Source of the DNA: Flavobacteriales bacterium UBA6165
Lineage (GTDB): Bacteria; Bacteroidota; Bacteroidia; Flavobacteriales_D; Crocinitomicaceae
Assembly: GCA_002422285.1 (NCBI GenBank)
Contig: DIUF01000083.1
Coordinates: 6,242 to 15,301, forward strand
Direction of reading: 5' to 3'
DNA length: 9,060 nucleotides
Within the stretch, counting starts at the first letter, position 1; each line of letters begins with the position of its first letter. Made by a program: the position numbers and the translations under genes. This document shows, in pieces, positions 1 through 7,156 of this stretch. The notes beneath the pieces are model-generated. The model was not told the DNA's origin. It saw only the letters and a list, made by a program, of their open reading frames with translations, and did no database searches.

Positions 1-369
1 GTGTATGAAGATGTTGTTGATGCTTTAGACGAATGGTCGGAAGATGGTTTGACTTTGGCGGTTTACAGTTCAGGTTCTGTGCAAGCGCAAAAATTGATTT
101 TTGGGTACAGCGAACACGGTGATTTGACGCCTTATTTTTCTCGCTATTTTGATACCAAGATGGGCGGAAAAAAAGAAGCTCGTTCTTATGAAAACATTGC
201 GCAAGAATTGAATTTGGAGCCTTATGAAATTCTCTTCCTTTCTGATGTGCCTGAAGAATTGCGTGCAGCCCGAGAGGCTGGCATGGAGGTGGTTCAGCTT
301 GTTCGCGAGGGCACCGTACCGTCTTCTCATTTCGACAACGTAGATGACTTTTCACAAATTACATACTAA
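1..369 (+). CDS. mtnC: Enolase-phosphatase E1 (methionine salvage), C-terminal part
   Basis: HAD-superfamily phosphatase of the methionine salvage pathway. MtnC enolises and then dephosphorylates 2,3-diketo-5-methylthiopentyl-1-phosphate to the acireductone in the cytoplasm. The window opens inside the gene: 122 residues are visible of a family usually about 220-230 long, so the N-terminal Asp nucleophile motif and cap are outside. The GTG at base 1 is an internal Val codon, not a start. Visible signatures are HAD motif II (VYSSGS, visible residues 21-26), the motif III lysine in MGGKKEARSY (about residue 57-58) and the acidic motif IV LSDVPEEL (80-87). The C-terminal ending REAGMEVVQLVREGT is typical of MtnC. 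Its TAA lies 3 bp before the mtnA ATG, so the two are surely one operon. The identification rests on motifs and on this neighbour. Confidence 0.93.
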   Translation: MYEDVVDALDEWSEDGLTLAVYSSGSVQAQKLIFGYSEHGDLTPYFSRYFDTKMGGKKEARSYENIAQELNLEPYEILFLSDVPEELRAAREAGMEVVQLVREGTVPSSHFDNVDDFSQITY

Positions 370-372
370 TTC

Positions 373-1464
373 ATGGACAATTCTTTCCGCACCATTTGGG
401 TAAAAGACCAAAAAACAATCGAAGTTATTGATCAACGCCAATTGCCGCATCATTTTGTGGTGGTTCAATTGTGCACATGCGATGAGGTGGTTCATGCCAT
501 CAAAAGCATGATTGTTCGTGGGGCGCCCCTTATTGGTGCCACTGCTGCTTATGGCGTGTATTTGGCTTTGTTGGAGATTCAAAATGCGGGAAAATCTGAG
601 GGTTATTTGGAAGAAGCTTTTGAAAAATTGCGACACTCTAGACCCACGGCGGTAAACTTGTTTTGGGCTTTGGATCGAATGAAATCGGCCTTGACACCAG
701 CGAATAACTTAGAAGAACAAATTGAAATCGCGTTCCAGGAAGCCAATTCCATAGTGGAGGACGATATTGAAACCTGTCGCATGATTGGCGTTCATGGTTT
801 GCCACTACTCGAAGAAATTTGGGAGCGGAATGGAAGAAAAACGGTGAACATTCTTACGCATTGCAACGCTGGCATGTTGGGTTGTATTCAGTGGGGCACC
901 ATCACTTCTCCAATTTATCAGGCCCATGCTAAAGGAATAGATGTACATGTTTGGGTAGATGAAACACGTCCAAGAAACCAAGGTGCAAATTTGACGTGTT
1001 TTGAATTGACCAAACACGGCGTTCCCCATACCTTGATTACCGACAACAACGGCGGCCATTTGATGCAACACGGCAAAGTGGACATCGTATTTGTGGGCAC
1101 AGACCGCACCACGCGTCAAGGTGATGTAGCCAATAAAATTGGGACTTATTTGAAGGCTTTGGCAGCAAGGGACAACAACATTCCCTTTTATGTCGCGTTG
1201 CCTTCAACCACAATTGATTGGAATATCAACGACGGTTTGAAAGAAATCCCGATTGAAGAACGCGACCAAAACGAGGTGCGCACAGTTTATGGATTAACGC
1301 CCGAAGGTCAAATGACGAACGTATTGATTTGTCCAGAAACAACGAAAGCTGTTAATCATGGATTTGATGTAACACCAGCCAGATTGGTCACAGGTTTGAT
1401 TACTGAGCGCGGGGTATGTGCCGCTTCTGAAGCCGGCCTTAGTGCTTTATTTCCAGCAAAATAA
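373..1464 (+). CDS. mtnA: Methylthioribose-1-phosphate isomerase
   Basis: Cytoplasmic isomerase converting 5-methylthioribose-1-phosphate to 5-methylthioribulose-1-phosphate, an early step of methionine salvage. It has 363 residues, close to the family norm of about 350. Visible motifs are the phosphate-binding IVRGAPLIG (47-55), THCNAG with the catalytic Cys at 164, VDETRPRNQGANLT (195-208), TDNN (223-226), and VGTDR with the catalytic Asp at 244, followed by GDVANKIGTY (250-259). Cys164 and Asp244 correspond to Cys160 and Asp240 of the Bacillus subtilis enzyme. The segment after the catalytic Cys reads MLGCIQWGTITSP, unlike the more usual LATAGYGTALAP, so this belongs to a divergent clade, but the active-site residues are intact. 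This rules against eIF2B-like or ribose-1,5-bisphosphate isomerase relatives. The ATG follows the mtnC stop by 3 bp, with no Shine-Dalgarno, suggesting translational coupling. Its stop is 5 bp from the stop of the converging barrel gene. Confidence 0.95.
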   Translation: MDNSFRTIWVKDQKTIEVIDQRQLPHHFVVVQLCTCDEVVHAIKSMIVRGAPLIGATAAYGVYLALLEIQNAGKSEGYLEEAFEKLRHSRPTAVNLFWALDRMKSALTPANNLEEQIEIAFQEANSIVEDDIETCRMIGVHGLPLLEEIWERNGRKTVNILTHCNAGMLGCIQWGTITSPIYQAHAKGIDVHVWVDETRPRNQGANLTCFELTKHGVPHTLITDNNGGHLMQHGKVDIVFVGTDRTTRQGDVANKIGTYLKALAARDNNIPFYVALPSTTIDWNINDGLKEIPIEERDQNEVRTVYGLTPEGQMTNVLICPETTKAVNHGFDVTPARLVTGLITERGVCAASEAGLSALFPAK

Positions 1465-1469
1465 CGGTC

Positions 1470-2189
1470 TTAAAAAGCTACGTTCAAACCGAAATTGAGA
1501 ATGTTCAATTTTGAACTGCCCTCATTTCTGAACATCGGTTGTAAGTAATATCCAGCATAAATTCCAAGGTGTTTAAAACCGACACGTGCAAAAACGCCAT
1601 ATCTGAATCGGTTGATGTCAGGATAATTATACTCTTTGTAGCGAAAATCTCCATTTGTCCAATGCTCAAAAGCACGCATTCTCCAGCCCACAACACCGCC
1701 GATTGAAATACGAATCATTCTATCTGGACCGTCATAGCGAAAACGCAATTCAACAGGGATTTCGAAATAATTCGTAGCGAATTTGTATTTGTCTCTTGAT
1801 ACGCTGTCGGGCAATACCATAAGCTGCGTATTGCTTGTAGAATCAATAATATTCATTACACCATTACTTCTGAAGTTATTGAAGGCGAAACGCGTTCCAA
1901 AGGCAAATGAAAACATTGACGTGGGTCCAAATGGAATATCTCGCATCGAGTTGATATTTACACCAATGGAATTCCAACGCTGTTCCACGCCATTTAGGTC
2001 ACCCATGAAGCGGTTGTGAGTTATGTCAAACGATAAATTATCGTGGCTGTTGTCTTCGTCAGAAAACAAGTTTGAATTTGAACCAAGTTTGCCGAAGATG
2101 TTGTCATCCTGAGCAAAAGAGGATGTACTTAATGCTGTTAAACCGATGATGGTTAGGGACAATCTAAATAGCGTAGTAATTATTTTCAT
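1470..2189 (-). CDS. Outer-membrane beta-barrel protein, PorT-like
   Basis: Predicted 239-residue outer-membrane barrel. I chose the ATG at 2189 because it is followed at once by a classical signal peptide: Lys2, a hydrophobic stretch to about residue 20, then STSSFA|QDD with cleavage expected after residue 26. The frame is open for a further 52 codons upstream, but that stretch carries no signal and would bury the leader. The mature part has alternating aromatic/polar strands typical of barrels (FSFAFGTRFAF, NYFEIPVELRFRY, MIRISIGGVVGWRMRAF, YGVFARVGFKHLGIYAGYYL) and ends in a phenylalanine (LNFGLNVAF), as barrel substrates of BAM usually do. The segment 'YFEIPVELRFRY' followed by 'GGVVGWR' is typical of the PorT/OMP_b-brl_2 type. 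No function beyond that can be assigned: it may be a porin-like or structural barrel. It is not obviously linked to the convergent methionine-salvage genes. Confidence 0.8.
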   Translation of the reverse strand: MKIITTLFRLSLTIIGLTALSTSSFAQDDNIFGKLGSNSNLFSDEDNSHDNLSFDITHNRFMGDLNGVEQRWNSIGVNINSMRDIPFGPTSMFSFAFGTRFAFNNFRSNGVMNIIDSTSNTQLMVLPDSVSRDKYKFATNYFEIPVELRFRYDGPDRMIRISIGGVVGWRMRAFEHWTNGDFRYKEYNYPDINRFRYGVFARVGFKHLGIYAGYYLQPMFRNEGSSKLNILNFGLNVAF

Positions 2190-2303
2190 GTGTAGTATTT
2201 TTATTGTGGTTTGCGAATTTACCAAAATATTTTTGAGAAATTTTACGCGGCGGCTGTTAAATTTTTTAGATAACGCAAGTAAGGCTTTATTAGGTGTTAA
2301 GAA

Positions 2304-2335
2304 CAAATTTACAGAACATAAAGTGAAGTTCACAA
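2304..2335 (-). promoter_or_regulatory. Bacteroidota-type promoter for the barrel gene
   Basis: On the minus strand, TAAATTTG (2311 to 2304) matches the TAnnTTTG -7 consensus exactly. A TTG (2335 to 2333) lies 21 nt upstream, within the accepted spacing for the -33 element. Transcription would start near 2298-2300, giving a leader of roughly 110 nt before the ATG at 2189. That leader is unusually long for this window, where other leaders are about 10-20 nt. I found no recognised riboswitch or strong hairpin in it. Confidence 0.5.
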
Positions 2336-2353
2336 CACTATACAAATAATAAA

Positions 2354-2516
2354 CTACCCCAATGCTGTGCCAGAAATATTGCGCACATAATTGGTTCTAA
2401 TTCCGTGTTTACCAAAATCATATGACAGTTTGAATATCATAAAATGAATTTGGCTGAAGATCAGATGCCGAACTTCAAAAAGAAAAGAAGTGTTTTTTAC
2501 GTAATTGAGAAAATCA
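2354..2516 (-). pseudogene. Possible remnant of an outer-membrane barrel C-terminus
   Basis: The minus-strand frame ending at TAG 2354 continues without a stop back into the downstream end of the aldehyde-dehydrogenase-like gene. Its last 30 or so residues include IFKLSYDFGKHGI, a tyrosine-rich strand followed by a Phe-Gly-Lys turn, and then a basic segment ending NISGTALG. That pattern recalls the final strand and short basic tail of TonB-dependent or outer-membrane barrel proteins in Bacteroidota. No start or other barrel strands are visible, so if real it is a decayed fragment, not a gene. It could equally be a chance open frame of about 55 codons in AT-rich DNA. Confidence 0.22.
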
Positions 2517-3398
2517 CTAATAAGAACTAGTTGCACCTCCAATTTGTTCAATAGGATGCCAAGTGGTTTTAATTTCCTGTAAATCCCCAATGAAGTGCAA
2601 GCCTTGCGCGCTCGAGTTATTCCAATCTTGTTTGTAGTCGAAATATCGTTTTAAATTATCTACTGCTGCCACTTGAAGCGGTGTATTAACTTCATTTCCA
2701 AGATTTGATGTTACGAGAGCGTTTACGTCCATGTGTGAAGAAAGAGTTGGTGCTGTTTCTTGAAGCGCCCCTGTCAGAATATTAACTACTCCTCCTGGCA
2801 CGTCAGAAGCATGCAGCACTTCTGCAAAAGTTACGGCACAAAGTGGATAATCCACTGAGGCAAGAACAATTGCCGTGTTTCCACCAGCAATAACAGGCGC
2901 TAAAAGTGAAATTAATCCCAAGAGCGGAGATTGCTGATCTGGAATAATTCCAACAACCCCCATTGGTTCGCAACTAGAAAAATTGAAATGTGAACTGGAA
3001 ACAGGATTAACGGAACTCAAGATTTGGTTGTATTTGTCGCACCATCCAGCATAATAGACCAATCGTTCAATAGCCATATTTACTTCTGCCTGTGCCGCTT
3101 TTTTTGTCTGACCTTGTTGAGTAAGTTCATCAATAAATTGGATTTTTCGTCCTTCAAACATTTCAGCAATTCTATACAAAATCTGCCCCCTATTGAAAGC
3201 AGATCTTTCGGCCCAAGCACCCTGAGCTTTTCTGGCGGCAACCACGGCATTGCGAACATCTTTTCTAGAGCACAAGCAAACGTTAGCATGAGCTTTGCCT
3301 TCACTATTGTTAACTGTGTAATATCTCCCGCTTTCGGTTCGTGGGAATTGTCCACCAATATATATCTTATAAGTTTTCAGAATTTCAATTCTTTTCAT
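2517..3398 (-). CDS. Aldehyde-dehydrogenase-like protein lacking the catalytic domain
   Basis: This 293-residue protein is homologous to the first half of an NAD-dependent aldehyde dehydrogenase and clearly related to its upstream neighbour: compare VVAARKAQGAW (52-62) with VQAARKAFPLW, and YYAGWCDKY with YYAGWADKL. It contains the N-terminal cofactor-binding fold up to about residue 228 (GVVNILTG, SHMDVNALVTS), then a 60-70-residue tail ending KTTWHPIEQIGGATSSY in place of the catalytic domain. There is no NQGxxC nucleophile and no EIFGP motif. The cofactor site is also eroded: PWNFP is replaced by PDQQSP (153-158), KPAE by ASVD (180-183), and the FTGSxxxG loop by VTSNLGNEV. I therefore expect a non-catalytic subunit, scaffold or regulator. 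The intact frame and 5-bp spacing after the active dehydrogenase argue against a decaying pseudogene. Its biochemical role is unknown to me. Confidence 0.82.
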   Translation of the reverse strand: MKRIEILKTYKIYIGGQFPRTESGRYYTVNNSEGKAHANVCLCSRKDVRNAVVAARKAQGAWAERSAFNRGQILYRIAEMFEGRKIQFIDELTQQGQTKKAAQAEVNMAIERLVYYAGWCDKYNQILSSVNPVSSSHFNFSSCEPMGVVGIIPDQQSPLLGLISLLAPVIAGGNTAIVLASVDYPLCAVTFAEVLHASDVPGGVVNILTGALQETAPTLSSHMDVNALVTSNLGNEVNTPLQVAAVDNLKRYFDYKQDWNNSSAQGLHFIGDLQEIKTTWHPIEQIGGATSSY

Positions 3399-3403
3399 GA
3401 CAC

Positions 3404-4849
3404 TTAGCTTAATTTAACATATGCAGACAATCCATGTACACCGCCTTCTCGTCCGTAACCACTTTCTTTGTATCCTCCGAATGGAGAAGTAGGGTCGAAT
3501 TTATTGTAGGTATTTGCCCATACAACACCAGCCTTCAGTTTTGTGGTTAAGTTGAAAATTCGTGAACCTTTATCCGTCCAAACGCCAGCAGCAAGGCCAT
3601 AAGGAGTGTTGTTTGCCTTTTGAATAACTTCGTCGACTGTCCGGAAGGTTTGAATCGTTAATACAGGTCCAAAAATTTCCTCTTGAACAATTCTATGGGA
3701 TTGCGCAACATTTATGAAAAGTGTTGGTGGACAATAGTAGCCTTTTTTTGGAATGTTACAAGTAGGTTGATAAATCTCTGCACCTTCTTTTTTGCCTATT
3801 GCAATGTACGACTCAATGGTTTCTAACTGTTCCTTGGAATTAATGGCGCCAATATCCGTGTTTTTATCTAAAGGATTCCCCACATACAAACTTTTCAATC
3901 GAAGTTTTAATTTTCTAATTACCTTTTCCGCAACATTCTCTTGCACGAAAAGTCTTGAGCCTGCGCAACACACATGCCCTTGATTAAAGAAAATACCGTT
4001 CACAATTCCTTCAACGGCTTGATCAATTGGTGCATCGTCGAAGATGATATTTGCTGATTTTCCACCGAGTTCGAGTGTGGCTTTTTTTGACGAACCAGCA
4101 ATAGCTTTTTGAATGATTTTACCGACATGCGTTGAACCGGTGAATGCAATTTTATTGACATCTGGGTGGTTTACCATAGCGGCCCCTGTATCACCAAATC
4201 CTGTTATGATATTGACAACCCCTTTTGGCAGACCCGCTTCTTCAATGATTTCAGCCAATTTTAATGCAGTTAATGAAGTAGATTCAGCTGGTTTCAAAAC
4301 AACGGTGTTCCCCGTAGCAAGTGCGGGAGCAATTTTCCATGCAGCCATTAAGAGCGGAAAGTTCCATGGAATTATTTGTGCGGCAACACCCAAAGGCTCT
4401 ACCGTTCTATTTGGAAAAGCGTAGGCCAGTTTATCTGCCCACCCTGCATAATAGAAAAAATGATTACATGCTAATGGAACATCTATGTCACGAGATTCGC
4501 GAATTGGTTTGCCTCCGTCAAGTGTTTCGATAACAGCAAGTTCTCTTGCTTTCTCTTGCATGATACGCGCTATTCGAAAAATATATTTAGCCCTTTCTGA
4601 GGCAGGCAATTTTGACCATAAAGGAAAAGCTTTTCGTGCAGCTTGAACGGCAAGATGAACATCCTTTTCATTGGCATGTGCTATTGAAGCCAAATGTGAT
4701 TCATCTGCAGGGTTAATTGATGGAAAGTAGACTCCGCTGGATGGTTTAACCCACTCTCCGTCAATAAATAGAGAATATTGTTTTTTTATGGAAGCATGTT
4801 GTGTGCTTTCCAATGAAGGCGATAAAGGCCATTTTTCTTTTTTATTCAT
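3404..4849 (-). CDS. NAD(P)-dependent aldehyde dehydrogenase
   Basis: A full-length 481-residue member of the classical aldehyde dehydrogenase superfamily, oxidising an aldehyde to the acid with NAD(P)+. All key elements are visible: PWNFP with the oxyanion Asn at 163, the cofactor motif VLKPAE (Lys186, Glu189), the Rossmann loop FTGSTHVG (236-243), the general base Glu260 in LELGGK, the nucleophile Cys294 in NQGHVCCAGS, and EIFGPV (391-396) contacting the nicotinamide ribose. Residues 1-20 are a variable leader before YSLFIDGEW. It sits 7 bp downstream of deoC, so acetaldehyde from deoxyribose-5-phosphate cleavage is the most likely substrate, but this comes from context and other small aldehydes are possible. 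It is predicted cytoplasmic, with no signal peptide. CoA-acylating activity is unlikely from the motif set, which is that of the hydrolytic enzymes. Confidence 0.95.
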   Translation of the reverse strand: MNKKEKWPLSPSLESTQHASIKKQYSLFIDGEWVKPSSGVYFPSINPADESHLASIAHANEKDVHLAVQAARKAFPLWSKLPASERAKYIFRIARIMQEKARELAVIETLDGGKPIRESRDIDVPLACNHFFYYAGWADKLAYAFPNRTVEPLGVAAQIIPWNFPLLMAAWKIAPALATGNTVVLKPAESTSLTALKLAEIIEEAGLPKGVVNIITGFGDTGAAMVNHPDVNKIAFTGSTHVGKIIQKAIAGSSKKATLELGGKSANIIFDDAPIDQAVEGIVNGIFFNQGHVCCAGSRLFVQENVAEKVIRKLKLRLKSLYVGNPLDKNTDIGAINSKEQLETIESYIAIGKKEGAEIYQPTCNIPKKGYYCPPTLFINVAQSHRIVQEEIFGPVLTIQTFRTVDEVIQKANNTPYGLAAGVWTDKGSRIFNLTTKLKAGVVWANTYNKFDPTSPFGGYKESGYGREGGVHGLSAYVKLS

Positions 4850-4856
4850 TGCTCAA

Positions 4857-5765
4857 TTAATCTATGGATACGTAATCTGGTGATGCATAAATTCCACTTT
4901 CACATTTAATGAGTTGCATCAAAACATCATTTGCCAAACTGCTAGCTCCAAATCTAAACCATTGATTTGTTAACCATTCGTCACCTAATACTTCTTTCAC
5001 CATGAGTAAATTATGTAATGCCAACTTTGAAGTAGAAATACCCCCTGCTGGTTTCATCCCAATCATAATACCCGTTTCTGCGAAATAATCTTGAATCGCC
5101 ATGAGCATCGTATAGGTAACTTGCATGGTGGCAGCAGGTTGAATTTTTCCAGTAGAGGTTTTAATAAAATCCGCTCCAGCATGTATGGCAATGTCTGACG
5201 CTAAACGAACATTGTCTAATGTTGTTAGTTCTCCAGTCTCTAATATTACTTTCAACCTAGCTTTACCGCAAGCCTCCTTGATTTGAGCAATTTCATCATA
5301 AACAAATTGAAATTCACCTTGCAAAAATTTCCCTCTGGATATCACCATATCAATTTCATCCGCACCTTGGTCAACGGCAAATTTGGTGTCTAAAATTTTC
5401 ACTTCTAATGGCGCTTGACCCGAAGGAAAAGCGGTTGACACAGAAGCCACTTTTACACTTGTATTACGAAGTTCTTTTTTAGCGAATTTAACCATGGAAG
5501 GGTAAACGCAAACTGCAGCAACTGCTGGCAAGTCAGGAATAGAATCGTGTAAGTGATGCGCTTTATAACACATTTGACGCACTTTACCTTGTGTGTCTTT
5601 TCCTTCTAAAGTAGTCAGGTCAATCATGTTCAACGCCATTTTCAAACCTTGCACTTTTGAAGTGCCTTTTACACTTCTGGTTTGAATGCGTGCAACACGC
5701 TCTTCAACACCTACTTTATCCACTTTTGAGGCATCGAGTATAATTTGAGAAACTGTTTTCGCCAT
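4857..5765 (-). CDS. deoC: Deoxyribose-phosphate aldolase
   Basis: Class I aldolase that splits 2-deoxy-D-ribose-5-phosphate into D-glyceraldehyde-3-phosphate and acetaldehyde in deoxynucleoside catabolism. The 302 residues form the longer DERA type, with an N-terminal extension of about 40 residues over the compact E. coli form. Active-site motifs are GADEIDMV (134-141, Asp139 the likely proton-relay residue), KVILETGEL (172-180), DFIKTSTGK with Schiff-base Lys202 (199-207), and MKPAGGIS with the second essential Lys at 238. The Lys-Lys spacing of 36 is close to the 34 of the E. coli enzyme. This is the first gene of a minus-strand operon with the two aldehyde-dehydrogenase-family genes. An exact TAnnTTTG box lies just upstream, giving a leader of about 10 nt. 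No deo regulator or nucleoside phosphorylase gene is in view. Confidence 0.95.
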   Translation of the reverse strand: MAKTVSQIILDASKVDKVGVEERVARIQTRSVKGTSKVQGLKMALNMIDLTTLEGKDTQGKVRQMCYKAHHLHDSIPDLPAVAAVCVYPSMVKFAKKELRNTSVKVASVSTAFPSGQAPLEVKILDTKFAVDQGADEIDMVISRGKFLQGEFQFVYDEIAQIKEACGKARLKVILETGELTTLDNVRLASDIAIHAGADFIKTSTGKIQPAATMQVTYTMLMAIQDYFAETGIMIGMKPAGGISTSKLALHNLLMVKEVLGDEWLTNQWFRFGASSLANDVLMQLIKCESGIYASPDYVSID

Positions 5766-6055
5766 TTTTTCGAATATTAATCAAAGGTAAAAAATAATCG
5801 ATTGTGAAAGTGTGAATAATTTAGACTGCTTGGAAAAGATGTTAAAGACCTATTCAAAATGAGGAATTCCTAACCCAAAAGTTTAAATTAAAGTTCATGG
5901 GATTTACTCTTAGAGCAAAAATTGCTGGAACAGCATACCCATACAGATTATGTTTGATTCCAAAGTCCAAGAGGGCTGCAATGCAATTTTTGTTAGCTAT
6001 TGAGTTCAGTGCTGTTAGATCAACAACAATATTATTTCTTTTGAAGTCATTTTCA
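5766..6055. other. 290-bp gap between deoC and the di-haem peroxidase gene
   Basis: This gap contains the deoC promoter at its left edge. The remainder (about 5830-6055) holds no gene I can support. One minus-strand frame is stop-free from inside the peroxidase gene to a TGA at about 5850, and encodes a hydrophobic-patterned peptide (for example NLYGYAVPAIFALRVNP) without a usable start. No terminator hairpin with a T-run is evident after the peroxidase stop. Confidence 0.5.
5782..5789 (-). promoter_or_regulatory. -7 promoter element of the deoC operon
   Basis: The minus strand reads TACCTTTG, an exact TAnnTTTG match, ending 16 nt before the deoC ATG. This predicts a very short leader. No TTG/TTTG -33 element stands at the preferred 17-23 nt distance; the nearest candidate is TTTC (5809 to 5806) with a 16-nt spacer. 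Initiation may therefore depend on an activator, but that is inference. Confidence 0.5.
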
Positions 6056-7156
6056 TCAATGCGGGTTCGAAAACTTTGGATTGGTGATAAAATTGGGGTC
6101 GTTCAAGGTTAAAAGAAAAGCTTTTAAGAAGGCTTTTTGTTGTGCCGTCAACTGAACACCACCATGTGTGATGAATTCCATATTGGTATCAATAGTTGGA
6201 CTCCAAACTAGACCGTGACTGTAGTGGTCGATAACTTGATCCAGTGTTGCAAAGCGTCCATCGTGCATATATGGCGCCGTGTAACCGATGTTTCGTAAGG
6301 TCGGAACTTTAAATCTGCCTTTGTCATTTGGATTCCCTGTCACGTTATATCGCCCAAGATCATTAAATGTTGCATCTAAACCATTGTTTGAATAAATTTG
6401 AACCTGCATCAAAGGTCCGTTGTGACAGTGCATACAATCTGCACCATTCAAACTCATGAACAAGTCATAGCCAGCCAATTCTTCGGGTGTAATTTGCTGG
6501 AAAAGAATGGCTTCTTGTGGGCTTAAGGGAATGCCATTGGCCCATTTGTATATCAGATCAAACTTAGATTCAGCAGACACCATAGTTCTGATGAATTGTG
6601 CAATGGCTTTTGAGGCTTTAACTGAATCTATTCCTGGCTCACCAAAAGCCCTGTAGAACATTTGTGGATATTTGTCATGCTGACGCAATCTTCTTTCCAC
6701 CTCCGACCAGGTATTGTCCATTTCCACTGGGTCTAATACTGGATGGAAAATTTGTTCTTCTAATGTCGAAACCCTACCATCCCAAAAGAAAAATTGTTGC
6801 CAGCCCATATTCGCTAATGACATGCTTTGACGTGTCCCAACAGCACCACCAACACCAACACTTAACACGTTTGGATCTGAAAACCCATTGACTTGGTGGT
6901 GACAACTCGCACAAGAAACGGTATTGTCTATACTCAGAAGCTTGTCATAAAACAAATGACGACCCAATTCGACGCCTTCCACTGTCAATGGATTGTCAGC
7001 AGGAATTGGCATTTGCGGAAAATGGGAAGGTATCTCCAAGTTGTATGGCGTGGGTTGTAAATCCGAAGTTTTATCTTTTCTACATGACAACACAAACATA
7101 ATGGCTACCATCGCAAAATAGCCAAAGTGACCGTATTTTTTAATTACGCAAGGCAT
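6056..7156 (-). CDS. Di-haem cytochrome c peroxidase, MauG/MbnH type, lipoprotein
   Basis: Exported di-haem protein of the bacterial cytochrome c peroxidase/MauG superfamily, 366 residues from the ATG at 7156. A TTG two codons earlier is possible but unnecessary. A lipoprotein signal is visible: KK at 6-7, a hydrophobic core, then VLSC with the lipidated Cys at 25. Two c-type haem sites are present, CASCH (82-86) and CMHCH (241-245). Other family hallmarks are FFFWDGR with Trp125, and YTAPYMHDGRF followed by TLDQVIDHYSHG. In classical peroxidases the residue aligned with Tyr312 in that last motif appears to be the Met axial ligand, whereas MauG has a Tyr there. This favours the MauG-like group, but the alignment is mine by eye. 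The gene overlaps the upstream MbnP-like gene by 17 bp, so translation is probably coupled and that protein is the likely substrate. Hydrogen peroxide detoxification remains an alternative role. Confidence 0.87.
   Translation of the reverse strand: MPCVIKKYGHFGYFAMVAIMFVLSCRKDKTSDLQPTPYNLEIPSHFPQMPIPADNPLTVEGVELGRHLFYDKLLSIDNTVSCASCHHQVNGFSDPNVLSVGVGGAVGTRQSMSLANMGWQQFFFWDGRVSTLEEQIFHPVLDPVEMDNTWSEVERRLRQHDKYPQMFYRAFGEPGIDSVKASKAIAQFIRTMVSAESKFDLIYKWANGIPLSPQEAILFQQITPEELAGYDLFMSLNGADCMHCHNGPLMQVQIYSNNGLDATFNDLGRYNVTGNPNDKGRFKVPTLRNIGYTAPYMHDGRFATLDQVIDHYSHGLVWSPTIDTNMEFITHGGVQLTAQQKAFLKAFLLTLNDPNFITNPKFSNPH

Larger units (their letters stand above)
2190..2516. other. 327-bp gap between the barrel gene and the deoC operon
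   Basis: This gap holds the barrel-gene promoter and leader (2190-2335) and then 2354-2516, where a minus-strand frame reads like the C-terminal end of a barrel protein (entered separately). There is no convincing terminator for the operon that ends at 2517, only a 5-bp hairpin (2472-2491) followed by six T on the wrong strand. No tRNA or small RNA could be recognised. Confidence 0.6.

Noticed and set aside
1..3. GTG at base 1 as the start of the first gene
   Set aside because: MtnC proteins have about 100 more residues upstream, including the nucleophile Asp motif, so the window simply opens inside the gene.
805..1119. Minus-strand open frames within mtnA
   Set aside because: They are shadows of a gene with complete catalytic motifs on the other strand.
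2190..2345. A 52-residue N-terminal extension of the barrel protein to a start at 2345
   Set aside because: The extension is not signal-like and would place the clear signal peptide internally. It also overlaps the likely promoter.
2472..2498. Hairpin plus T-run resembling a terminator
   Set aside because: The stem is only 5 bp (ACTTC/GAAGT) with an A-rich loop, and the T-run follows it on the plus strand, where no gene needs terminating.
2354..3398. The short dehydrogenase-like gene as a frameshifted full-length dehydrogenase
   Set aside because: No catalytic-domain sequence (NQGxxC, EIFGP or PFGG) appears in any frame in the bases downstream, and only 163 bp remain before unrelated sequence.
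3024..4533. Several plus-strand open frames of 63-127 codons inside the dehydrogenase genes
   Set aside because: They lie antisense to strongly supported coding sequence and carry no recognisable motifs.
5897..6112. Plus-strand 71-codon open frame with an ATG
   Set aside because: Its end runs antisense into the peroxidase gene. It has no recognisable domain or promoter box, and its composition looks like the mirror of the opposite frame.
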